Positions 1 through 5,914 of a stretch of 6,079 nucleotides of DNA are shown here, in pieces. Made by a program: the position numbers and the translations under genes. Within the stretch, counting starts at the first letter, position 1. Each line of letters begins with the position of its first letter. A model generated the notes under the pieces. That model searched no databases. It was not told where the DNA came from and saw nothing but the letters and a program-made list of their open reading frames with translations. The stretch is from Pseudomonadota bacterium (GTDB lineage Bacteria; Pseudomonadota; Gammaproteobacteria; Burkholderiales; Thiobacillaceae): positions 1 to 6,079 of the forward strand of contig JAJXXS010000251.1 in NCBI GenBank assembly GCA_021780975.1, given 5' to 3'.

Positions 1-104
1 CCAGACTGGACGCTCAGGACAGCCACGCGCCCGGCACGAAGACGGCGAACCGCTACGTGCTGCCCGGCGTCCTCAAACCCATTGCCACACTGACGGAGGT
101 GTAA
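1..104 (+). CDS. 3' end of an unrecognised gene (partial)
   Basis: An open frame enters from the left edge (first full codon at base 3) and stops at TAA 102-104, giving a 33-residue C-terminus that ends in PIATLTEV. It is read as real because its end carries the strong ribosome site of the next gene (GGAGGT, 95-100) and only two bases separate its stop from that gene's ATG. The two are therefore probably co-transcribed and translationally coupled. The fragment is rich in Thr, Pro and Ala and shows no motif, membrane segment or catalytic residue I can name, so no function is proposed. Genes next to accessory-element methyltransferases are often helicases or other DNA-processing proteins, but nothing here shows that. 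Confidence 0.6.
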   Translation, partial: RLDAQDSHAPGTKTANRYVLPGVLKPIATLTEV

Positions 105-106
105 TC

Positions 107-1558
107 ATGCCGACTGCACAACGCGCACTCGCCGCTGCCCCCGCGAAGCCGAAACGCACGCTGGAAAACCGCATCAACGATCTGGCCTGGAAAGACTGGC
201 TGCTGTTCCAGAAAAGCTTCTTCCACCTGGCCGATGACGAATCGCTGTATGGCGGGCTGATCCAGTTCTTCACCAAGCAGTACGCGCCCGAAGGCCGTCT
301 GACCCGAGTGATGGCCATCACCGTATCGGACGAGCGGCCCGCCATTGCGGCTCACGGTCGCATGCTGTTCCGCGAAACCGTGGCGCCGGCCGACATCGGC
401 CAATGGCACTACGACGAAACCGACTTCACGCTGTTCGACTTCATCGTGGTGGACATGCGCCATAGCGGCGCTGTGCTGGCCGGACAGGCAGCCGAGCACG
501 CGGCGCATGTGCGCCAGTTCCTGGCCAACTGCCGGGCGGTGCTCAAGGAAGATGGCTTCTGCGTCCTGCTGTCGCAGGAAGTGACGACGGATGCCGGCCG
601 CTATCCCCTGCCGTGGGTGCTGTCGAGCCTGGCCCGCCAGAGCTTCCGCCTGCGTGACGAGCGCATCGGCCTGCTGGCCGCTGATGATGCAGCGCCGACC
701 TACGTCAACGTGCTGCAAGCCATCCAGGAAATCGGGCCGGTCCATGCCGAGCTGCCCACGCTGCACGTCGGCGTGCCGGCGATCCGCGAGCAGTGGGTGA
801 AGCCCAAGCCCAAGCCACGCAGCAAGAAGGAAATCCTGCACCCGGCCAAGTTCCCGGAGGAACTGGTGCAGACCTTCGTCCAAGAACTGACGGAAGCCGA
901 CGCCGTGGTGTTCGACCCCATGGGCGGCACGGGGTCAACGGCGGTCGCCGCGCTCGACGCCGGCCGCAGGGCGGTCATCATCGAATTGGGCGATGCCTGG
1001 GCTGACATCGCCCGCACCCGCGTGGCCGATGCCGGCCGTGCGCGGCCGGAGCGCTGGGAAGTGCTGCACGGCGACGCCCGCGATGCGGCGGCGCTGATCC
1101 CCGCCGACTTCCAGCCAGTCGCGTATACCGTCACCAGCCCGCCCTACTGGCGCATCCTGCACAACCCCGGCATGCATGTGTCGGACGAGGGCCAGAAGGC
1201 GCGACAGGCCAAGGGCTTGCGCACCACCTATTCGGAGAGCGACGCCGACCTGGGCAACGTCAAGGACTATCGCCAGTTCATCGACGAGCTGGCGGGCATC
1301 TACGACTGCTGCGCCGACGTGATGGCGCCGGGCCGCGTGCTGACCATCGTTACCAAGAACGTGAAATTCGAGCGCGCGCAGTATCCGATTGCTTGGGATC
1401 TGGTGTTCAAGCTGTGCGGCGACGCCGGCCGCTTCGAGTACGCCGGCACGACCTTCTGGTGTCAGGACGATGTTGGCCTCAAGCCATTCGGCATGGGGTG
1501 CGACTGGATCAGCAACATCCTGCACAACTACTGCATCCACCTGCGTGTGCGTGGTTGA
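107..1558 (+). CDS. DNA methyltransferase (N4-cytosine or N6-adenine, TSPPYW type)
   Basis: This 483-residue protein should transfer a methyl group from S-adenosylmethionine to an exocyclic amino group in DNA. Visible motifs are HPAKFPEEL at 245-253 (motif X), DPMGGTGST at 270-278 (motif I, SAM-binding loop), an acidic strand end IIELG at 291-295 (motif II), and TSPPYW at 343-348 (catalytic motif IV). The order X-I-II-IV is unlike the IV-first order usual for SPPY-type beta-class enzymes. TSPPYW is common in N4-cytosine enzymes, but N6-adenine is not excluded. The C-terminus (WISNILHNYCIHLR) resembles the closing strand of such enzymes, so the protein looks complete. The N-terminal 220 residues begin with NRINDLAWKDWLLF and hold a second, degenerate methylase-like stretch (about 105-155). 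No restriction endonuclease is visible, so it may be an orphan methylase protecting the element. The start is set by GGAGGT six bases upstream. Confidence 0.88.
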   Translation: MPTAQRALAAAPAKPKRTLENRINDLAWKDWLLFQKSFFHLADDESLYGGLIQFFTKQYAPEGRLTRVMAITVSDERPAIAAHGRMLFRETVAPADIGQWHYDETDFTLFDFIVVDMRHSGAVLAGQAAEHAAHVRQFLANCRAVLKEDGFCVLLSQEVTTDAGRYPLPWVLSSLARQSFRLRDERIGLLAADDAAPTYVNVLQAIQEIGPVHAELPTLHVGVPAIREQWVKPKPKPRSKKEILHPAKFPEELVQTFVQELTEADAVVFDPMGGTGSTAVAALDAGRRAVIIELGDAWADIARTRVADAGRARPERWEVLHGDARDAAALIPADFQPVAYTVTSPPYWRILHNPGMHVSDEGQKARQAKGLRTTYSESDADLGNVKDYRQFIDELAGIYDCCADVMAPGRVLTIVTKNVKFERAQYPIAWDLVFKLCGDAGRFEYAGTTFWCQDDVGLKPFGMGCDWISNILHNYCIHLRVRG

Positions 1559-1955
1559 CCCGGTGCGCGACGACAAAGGCAGGCCGATCCTGTCGGCGAT
1601 CATTCCATCCGAGCGCCTGCGCGAGACGGTCGATGAAATCTACACCTCGCCGGGCTTCTTCCGCGAACTGCGGCCGATTGCCGGCGCGCTCGATGCCGTG
1701 CGCATCTGCACCTCGCCATTGAACCAGTACCGCAACTGCGTGCCGGAGAAGCACGAATGGGTGGAGCGCCACCTGGGCGCCGAGTTCGTCGGGCGCATGA
1801 TCGTGACCAAGGACAAGACGCTGATGCATGGCGACGTGCTGGTTGACGAAGCGATGGTCATTGCCCAGGAACGCCGCTTGCACATCACCCGACCGCTGCC
1901 TAAGGATGAACTGGAGGCGTGGCTCCAGACATCCCGGTGGAAAACAAAGTCATAG
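1551..1955 (+). pseudogene. Headless 5'(3')-deoxyribonucleotidase (NT5C-like) remnant
   Basis: Directly after the methyltransferase, in the +1 frame, about 130 codons encode the C-terminal two thirds of a HAD-fold 5'(3')-deoxyribonucleotidase. Such enzymes dephosphorylate dNMPs. Recognisable blocks are YTSPGFFRELRPIAGALDAV, ICTSPLNQY (HAD motif II, near 1704), EKHEWVERHLG, VTKDKT (motif III lysine, near 1815) and GDVLVDE (motif IV, near 1830-1850). The N-terminal DxDGV segment with the nucleophilic aspartate is absent: only about 30 codons precede YTSPGFF, where recalled mammalian NT5C has about 70. Compared with that family, about 11 residues also seem lost between GALDAV and ICTSPL, and about 20 after motif IV. 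Both losses keep the frame. No start codon with a ribosome site is visible. The upstream in-frame ATG at 1389 lies deep inside the methyltransferase. I infer a non-catalytic remnant; the 5' boundary is arbitrary. Confidence 0.72.
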
Positions 1956-1959
1956 GACA
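1954..1959 (+). promoter_or_regulatory. Ribosome-binding site that sets the cyclase start
   Basis: AGGACA lies seven bases before ATG 1967 and overlaps the last bases of the nucleotidase remnant (stop TAG 1953-1955). This favours ATG 1967 over the upstream in-frame GTG at 1919. The GTG would overlap the remnant by 37 bases, has no comparable site at proper spacing, and would add 16 residues before the globin domain. Confidence 0.6.
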
Positions 1960-1966
1960 ACTCCCA

Positions 1967-3481
1967 ATGCACGAGTTATTCACCCCTCTTCAGCTCGATG
2001 CCGAGGAAGTCGCGCTGCGCAAGCGCTTCCTGGAATTCGGTGCGCAGGACGTCGACGTCCTCAAGGCGCTCAGCCTGAAGCTCGACGGCGAAGCCGAGTT
2101 CTTCGTCGAGGATTTCTATGCGCACCTGCTCGCCTTCCGCGAAACCGCCCAATTCCTGGAGGGCGACGGCAGGCTTGAGCAACTCAAAAAAACCCAGACG
2201 GCCTATTTCAGAAGCCTGCTGGCCGGCGACTACGGCGAGGATTATGTCCGCGATCGCATCCGCATCGGCGTCGCGCATGACCGCGCCGGGCTGGAACCCC
2301 AGTGGTACATGGGTGCCTACAGCAAATATCTTGCCCTGATGCTTCCCAAGGTTTTCCGCCTGCCGGGCGCCGCGGACGAGAGTAAGCTTAACGCCGCCCT
2401 GGCGCTGCTCAAGATCGTTTTTTTCGACCTGAGCCTCGCCATCGACGCCTATATCCATTCCAACGAGCAGGCGATTCGCGACAAGGCGGCCCAGCTTGCC
2501 GCCCTCAATATGGTGGCGATCGCCATCTCCTCCTCTCTGGGCCTGCAGGATGTCCTCACCAAGATCATGCAGCAGGGCATCGAGCTGACCGGCTCAAAAG
2601 CCGCCTGCGTCGCTTTCTACAACCAGGATACCGGCCTGTTCGAGGAGTGGCATACACAGGGGCTGTCCGACCCTTTCGTCAGCCGCATGTCCTTTCGGCC
2701 GGGCGGCCTGGCCGATGAAACCTTCAAGACGGGCAACTATGTCCTGAGCAACGGCCGCCCGGGAGCCCCTCATCCGCTGAGCAGGCTCGCGCGCGGGGAA
2801 GGGCTGCAATGCTTCATTTGCCTGCCGCTCACGAGCCATTCCTACCCCATGGGGGTGCTCTATTTCTATCGCACCGACCGGGACGTTTTTTTGCCTGAGG
2901 AAATCAACCTCCTCACCACCTTCGCCAACCTGGCGGCGGGCGCCATCCATAATGCGCGCCTGCACGCGCAGACGCAGGACATGGCGACCACCGACGCCTT
3001 GACCGACCTGTACAACCGGCGCGCCCTGGACGCACGCCTTGAATGCGAAATCCTGCGCTCGCAGCGCTACAGCAAGCCGTTTTCGCTGATGATGCTGGAC
3101 ATCGATCATTTCAAGAAGGTCAACGACACCCATGGCCACGCCGCCGGGGACAGTGTGCTGCGGCAATTGGGGGCGCTATTGATCGACGAAACGCGCGATG
3201 TGGATATCGTCGCCCGCTATGGCGGCGAGGAATTTGTCATCACTTTGCCGGAAACCACAATCGAACCCGCCAAACAGGTAGCCGAGCGTATCCGATCGAG
3301 GATCGCGGACGCCCCATTCACGCTGCCTCACGGGGAAACCATCCATCTCACCATCAGCATCGGCGTTTCTTGTTTTCCCAATGCGGCGGCGGCGAAGTCG
3401 GAGGAAATTCTGGAACGCGCCGATCGGGCGCTTTACATCGCCAAGCGACTCGGACGCAACCGGGTGTCAACGCTGATTTGA
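1967..3481 (+). CDS. Globin-coupled diguanylate cyclase (globin-GAF-GGDEF)
   Basis: This 504-residue soluble protein is expected to make c-di-GMP from two GTP under control of a haem-bound gas. Residues 1 to about 165 are a sensor globin. The block IGVAHDRAGLEPQWYMGAYSKYL carries the likely proximal haem ligand His104, and Tyr51 (EDFYAHLL) is a candidate distal residue. Residues about 180-335 resemble a GAF domain, and 343-504 form the GGDEF domain. The active site is GGEEF (419-423), with the metal and nucleotide block DIDHFKKVND (378-387). RDVD (410-413) lies exactly five residues before GGEEF, so the product-inhibition I-site is intact. Domain order matches E. coli DosC and Bordetella BpeGReg, except that the linker is a full GAF domain. 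There is no membrane segment or signal peptide. All key residues are present, so an active enzyme is inferred. It follows the nucleotidase remnant by 11 bases and may share its transcript; no promoter of its own was identified. Confidence 0.93.
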   Translation: MHELFTPLQLDAEEVALRKRFLEFGAQDVDVLKALSLKLDGEAEFFVEDFYAHLLAFRETAQFLEGDGRLEQLKKTQTAYFRSLLAGDYGEDYVRDRIRIGVAHDRAGLEPQWYMGAYSKYLALMLPKVFRLPGAADESKLNAALALLKIVFFDLSLAIDAYIHSNEQAIRDKAAQLAALNMVAIAISSSLGLQDVLTKIMQQGIELTGSKAACVAFYNQDTGLFEEWHTQGLSDPFVSRMSFRPGGLADETFKTGNYVLSNGRPGAPHPLSRLARGEGLQCFICLPLTSHSYPMGVLYFYRTDRDVFLPEEINLLTTFANLAAGAIHNARLHAQTQDMATTDALTDLYNRRALDARLECEILRSQRYSKPFSLMMLDIDHFKKVNDTHGHAAGDSVLRQLGALLIDETRDVDIVARYGGEEFVITLPETTIEPAKQVAERIRSRIADAPFTLPHGETIHLTISIGVSCFPNAAAAKSEEILERADRALYIAKRLGRNRVSTLI

Positions 3482-3560
3482 TTCTCCCGCCCTATTTGGC
3501 CGCAGTCTATACCCGGAATTCCCGGCGCTACACAGCAGAACCAGGTAACGGACCGTGAGG

Positions 3561-3611
3561 CATGGAGGCATGTGGGGTCGCCTCAGAAAACGGAAAACAA
3601 AGCACGCTAAG
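3561..3611. repeat. Left 51-bp inverted repeat containing the left transposon end
   Basis: These 51 bases are the exact reverse complement of 4552-4602. The inner 38 bases (3574-3611) begin GGGGTCGCCTCAGAAAACGG and end CACGCTAAG, which is the Tn3-family (Tn21-type) terminal inverted repeat. From memory it differs from the Tn21 end at only two positions. The outer 13 bases (CATGGAGGCATGT, 3561-3573) are not part of any Tn21 end I know. Identity stops abruptly on both sides: inward at 3612 and outward at 3560. Confidence 0.92.
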
Positions 3612-3634
3612 CCGGAATCGCCGAAAATTCCGCC

Positions 3635-3663
3635 TTGATATGTACGGCAATTTGCCGTATGAT
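3635..3663 (+). promoter_or_regulatory. Sigma-70 promoter of the toxin-antitoxin operon
   Basis: TTGATA (3635-3640) and TATGAT (3658-3663) lie 17 bases apart, each one mismatch from consensus. Transcription should begin near 3670, placing the AGGAGGA ribosome site (3670-3676) at or very near the 5' end of the mRNA. The promoter lies wholly inside the transposon ends, so the operon travels with its own control. Confidence 0.78.
3643..3659. promoter_or_regulatory. Palindromic operator in the promoter spacer
   Basis: TACGGCAATTTGCCGTA is a perfect 8-bp inverted repeat around one central base. It fills the spacer and overlaps the first two bases of the -10 box. Ribbon-helix-helix antitoxins of this class bind such palindromes as dimers and repress their own operon, usually with the toxin as co-repressor. 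That use is inferred here from position and family knowledge. Confidence 0.72.
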
Positions 3664-3683
3664 TACATCAGGAGGACAAAATC

Positions 3684-3965
3684 ATGCCCGTCGCCATCTC
3701 TACCGCCCGTCTCGAAGCGCGAATCAGCACCGATCTGCATTCGATGCTCAAGCGTGCCGCCGAACTTCAGGGACGCACCGTGACCGATTTCGTGGTGTCC
3801 GCCGTGCAGGACGCCGCGCAGCGCGCCATCGAGCAAGCCGAAGTCATCCGTCTGTCTCTGGCCGATCAGGAATGTTTCGCGCAAGCTCTGCTGTCGCCAC
3901 CGAAACCGGCCCCAGCTTTGGAACGTGCTTTTACCCGTCGCAGCAAGCTCTTGCGCACTGAATGA
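3684..3965 (+). CDS. DUF1778 ribbon-helix-helix antitoxin (TacA-like)
   Basis: This 93-residue protein should neutralise the acetyltransferase encoded next to it and repress the operon. Residues about 8-50 fit a ribbon-helix-helix: a short strand TARLEARIS, helix TDLHSMLKRAAELQG, then the turn and helix RTVTDFVVSAVQDAAQRAI. The Arg/Ala-rich N-terminus would contact DNA. The tail from about 51 on (AEVIRLSLADQECFAQALLSPPKPAPALERAF) is the usual toxin-wrapping region, with the typical pattern of a helix followed by a proline-rich tail. Length is ordinary for DUF1778. The start is supported by AGGAGGA seven bases upstream. Its stop overlaps the toxin start by four bases (ATGA, 3962-3965), the coupling common in these operons, with antitoxin first. 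Confidence 0.92.
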   Translation: MPVAISTARLEARISTDLHSMLKRAAELQGRTVTDFVVSAVQDAAQRAIEQAEVIRLSLADQECFAQALLSPPKPAPALERAFTRRSKLLRTE

Positions 3966-4474
3966 GCCGCGCACCGTTCCAGCTTGCGCCGCTCGATGCA
4001 GCACATGACCGCGCCGCCTTCCGCAGTGATTCGGAGCCGATGAATCGCTACCTGCGAGAGCAAGTCACCCAGGACATTCGCCGCCGCGTGGCCGCCTGTT
4101 TCGTGGCCTTGGCAGATGGGCAGCGCATCGCTGGCTACTACACCTTGGCATCGGCAAGCCTGCTGCTGGCCGATCTTCCGGCCAGCACCGGCAAGAAGCT
4201 GCCGCGCTATCCGACCGTGCCCGCCGTTCGCATGGGCCGCTTGGCTGTCGATCAGGCATTCAAGGGGCAAGGTCTTGGCGGTGCGCTGCTGGCCGATGCG
4301 CTCGACCGGGCTGCCCGTTCGGAGATTGCCGCCTTCGCCCTGATGGTGGACGCCAAGGACGAGGCGGCAGCGGCTTTCTACCGGCATCACGGCTTCATTG
4401 CCTTGCCAGACTCGCCGCTTACCCTGTTCTTGCCGCTGGCAACCGTCCAGCGTTCTTCCGAGAACGGTTTTTGA
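3962..4474 (+). CDS. GNAT acetyltransferase toxin (TacT/AtaT/KacT type)
   Basis: The 170-residue product is a GCN5-related N-acetyltransferase. Relatives such as Salmonella TacT, E. coli AtaT and Klebsiella KacT use acetyl-CoA to acetylate the amino acid on charged tRNAs, blocking translation. The acetyl-CoA site is the segment MGRLAVDQAFKGQGLGGALL (91-110), with the pyrophosphate loop KGQGLG at 101-106. The C-terminal block AAAAFYRHHGF places a tyrosine at 140, the position recalled for the catalytic Tyr of TacT. The N-terminal FRSDSEPMNRYLRE and the strand IAGYYTLASASLLL fit the toxin subfamily rather than ordinary metabolic GNATs. All expected motifs are intact, so the toxin should be active. 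Which tRNA it modifies cannot be read from sequence. It depends on the upstream antitoxin, and its last codons lie in a probable terminator. Confidence 0.93.
   Translation: MSRAPFQLAPLDAAHDRAAFRSDSEPMNRYLREQVTQDIRRRVAACFVALADGQRIAGYYTLASASLLLADLPASTGKKLPRYPTVPAVRMGRLAVDQAFKGQGLGGALLADALDRAARSEIAAFALMVDAKDEAAAAFYRHHGFIALPDSPLTLFLPLATVQRSSENGF
4451..4472 (+). terminator. Probable intrinsic terminator inside the toxin's last codons
   Basis: CGTTCT (4451-4456) and AGAACG (4461-4466) form a perfect 6-bp stem with a TCCG loop of UNCG type. After one G comes a run of five T (4468-4472), whose last T begins the toxin stop TGA (4472-4474). The stem is short and only half GC, so strength is uncertain. 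It would end the operon before the right transposon end and before the convergent umuC. Confidence 0.5.
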
Positions 4475-4519
4475 GAACTCCCCGGCCACATCGACGCTAC
4501 GCCGCGCCATCTTCTCAGC

Positions 4520-4554
4520 AAGGCTTCTCCAGACCATCGTTTGCGAGAAGCCTT
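4520..4554. repeat. Hairpin abutting the right transposon end
   Basis: AAGGCTTCTC (4520-4529) and GAGAAGCCTT (4545-4554) are perfect 10-bp complements separated by 15 bases. The right arm overlaps the innermost three bases of the right terminal repeat (4552-4589). There is no T-run, so a classical intrinsic terminator is unlikely on either strand. It could be a backup transcription block or a protein site; its role is unknown. Confidence 0.5.
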
Positions 4555-4602
4555 AGCGTGCTTTGTTTTCCGTTTTCTGAGGCGACCCCACATGCCTCCA
4601 TG
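4552..4602. repeat. Right 51-bp inverted repeat containing the right transposon end
   Basis: This is the exact reverse complement of 3561-3611. The Tn21-type 38-bp end occupies 4552-4589, pointing outward with CCCC at 4586-4589. The extra 13 bases shared with the left side are 4590-4602 (ACATGCCTCCATG). Beyond 4602 the two flanks differ. Confidence 0.92.
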
Positions 4603-4630
4603 TACGCATGCTTGCATGAGAACATGCCGT

Positions 4631-5914
4631 TCAACTTGAGGCCAGCGGCAATTCCCGCCAGCTGGTCGTGTACGCCGGGCTCGCCGCCCCTCTGCGCATC
4701 CGCCAGCCGCCAGTTTCCAGGCTCCCGGCCAGTCTGAGCGTATCCCGCCCCATGCGATCATTGATCCGGTCAGACAGGCGCGAGAGCGTGACGCGATCCC
4801 CGTTCTCCTCGGGGAACAATCCATACTGCCCCTGGGAAGCGGGACTTAGCTCCATGAGCATCACGCCCGCCTTCTGGTAGCGGTAGCCCTTGCGGTAGAT
4901 CGACTCCAGGCCCCTTATCGCGGCCTTGGCCAGCGTGAAGCTGTCCTGCGCCGGCGAGGGGAGGGGGATGGTGGCCATGGGGTGGTACTGTGGCTCCTCC
5001 GGCGCGAAGGCGTTGGTGCGCAGGAACACGCCCACCACAGCGCACACCGAGTTTTGCCGACGCAGCTTTTCGCCCGCCCGCGCCATGTAACTCAGCACCG
5101 ACTCGCGCAACTCGGAGAGTTCGGTCACCCTCTGCCCAAAGCTGCGCGAGGCGACGATCTGCTGGCGCGGCGCGGGCTCGTCCTCCAGCCCGAAGCAGGC
5201 CAGGCCGTTCAGCTCGCGCACCGTGCGTTCCAGCGCAACGCCAAAGCGCTGGCGGATGAAGTCCGGCGGCGCTTTCAGGAGGTCCAGTGCCGTGCGGATG
5301 TTCAAGGCAGCCAGCTTTTCGGTCGTGCGGCGGCCCACGCCCCACACGTCGCCGGCCTCGACCCGGGACAGATACCGCGCCTGCTCCCGGAGATCCATCG
5401 ACTCCAGGTGGCACACCCCGCCAAACTCGAGCTCCCTTTTTGCCAGCCGGTTGGCGAGCTTGGCGCGCGTCTTGGTCGAGCCTAGGCCCCCGCATACCGG
5501 GATGCCTACCCATTGGCGCACCTGTGCGCGTAGGCGGTGTAGGTGCTCCTGCAGGTTCCAGCTGCCAAAGCCCTCGAACAGGAGGAAGGACTCATCGATG
5601 GAATACACCTCCTGCCGAGGGCTGTACTGCCCCATCACGCTCATCATGCGGGCGCTCATGTCGGCATACAGCGCATAGTTGGAGGACTGTGCGATCAGGC
5701 CTTTGCGTTCCAGGTGCCGGACCTGGAACCAGGGCACGCCCATCTTGATCCCCAGATCCTTGGCCTCCTGGCTGCGCGCCACCACGCAACCGTCATTGTT
5801 GGAGAGCACCACCACAGGTTTATTCTCCAGCCTGGGGTTGAACACCCGCTCGCAGGAGACATAGAAGTTATTGCCGTCAATCAGGCCGTAGAGATCAGAA
5901 GGCGTGGATGGCAT
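4631..5914 (-). CDS. umuC: DNA polymerase V catalytic subunit UmuC
   Basis: This 427-residue Y-family polymerase (E. coli UmuC has 422) performs error-prone synthesis across DNA lesions as part of pol V (UmuD'2C) in the SOS response. Metal ligands are Asp13 in LIDGNNFY and Asp107-Glu108 in SIDESF. Tyr18 (NNFYVS) sits where the ribose steric gate lies. A thumb region with helix-hairpin-helix character follows (DVWGVGRRTTEKL, 189-201), then the little-finger domain. QYGLF (363-367) matches the beta-clamp binding motif seen as QLNLF in E. coli. The tail SPAYTTSWRELP is the usual UmuC ending, so the gene is complete even though its stop is only 41 bp from the right transposon end. The start overlaps umuD by 20 bases, with GGAG nine bases upstream. 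Control is presumably through a LexA box upstream of umuD, outside the window. Confidence 0.96.
   Translation of the reverse strand: MPSTPSDLYGLIDGNNFYVSCERVFNPRLENKPVVVLSNNDGCVVARSQEAKDLGIKMGVPWFQVRHLERKGLIAQSSNYALYADMSARMMSVMGQYSPRQEVYSIDESFLLFEGFGSWNLQEHLHRLRAQVRQWVGIPVCGGLGSTKTRAKLANRLAKRELEFGGVCHLESMDLREQARYLSRVEAGDVWGVGRRTTEKLAALNIRTALDLLKAPPDFIRQRFGVALERTVRELNGLACFGLEDEPAPRQQIVASRSFGQRVTELSELRESVLSYMARAGEKLRRQNSVCAVVGVFLRTNAFAPEEPQYHPMATIPLPSPAQDSFTLAKAAIRGLESIYRKGYRYQKAGVMLMELSPASQGQYGLFPEENGDRVTLSRLSDRINDRMGRDTLRLAGSLETGGWRMRRGAASPAYTTSWRELPLASS

Larger units (their letters stand above)
3574..4589. mobile_element. Tn3-family non-autonomous element (TIME-like) carrying only a toxin-antitoxin operon
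   Basis: The 1016-bp unit is bounded by two perfect 38-bp Tn21-type terminal repeats in opposite orientation. The 940 bp between them hold one promoter and operator, a DUF1778 antitoxin gene, a GNAT toxin gene and two small hairpins. There is no transposase, resolvase or visible resolution site, so movement would need a Tn21-like transposase acting in trans. Tn3-family transposons are known to carry toxin-antitoxin passengers, and miniature elements with Tn3 ends (TIMEs) are also known; here the two are combined. No 5-bp direct target duplication borders it (left flank CATGT, right flank ACATG, which are inverted relative to each other). Current mobility, or insertion as a single unit, is therefore unproven. 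Confidence 0.82.

Noticed and set aside
53..883. 276-codon open frame on the minus strand over the methyltransferase start
   Set aside because: It lies opposite a gene with clear motifs and is open only through GC-rich codon bias; no recognisable domain.
935..1603. 222-codon minus-strand open frame over the methyltransferase 3' half
   Set aside because: Antisense shadow; no domain or ribosome site.
1919..1966. Upstream GTG start for the diguanylate cyclase
   Set aside because: It overlaps the nucleotidase remnant and lacks a well-placed ribosome site; ATG 1967 has AGGACA seven bases upstream and puts the globin at a normal distance from the N-terminus.
3613..3632. Short hairpin CGGAAT / ATTCCG just inside the left transposon end
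   Set aside because: Only six pairs with an 8-base loop; could be chance and has no T-run.
3866..4537. 223-codon minus-strand open frame across the toxin gene, considered as a transposase remnant
   Set aside because: It mirrors the toxin gene codon by codon, and its extra N-terminal part has no recognisable transposase or resolvase motif.
4520..4554. Integron attC site or transposon resolution site
   Set aside because: There are no core-site motifs of the attC type and no integrase or resolvase nearby; it is only a simple 10-bp hairpin.
3569..4594. 5-bp target site duplication around the element
   Set aside because: The five bases outside each end (CATGT and ACATG) are inverted, not direct, copies, so they are part of the longer inverted repeat.
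4982..5485. 167-codon plus-strand open frame inside umuC
   Set aside because: Antisense to a well-supported polymerase gene; no domain.
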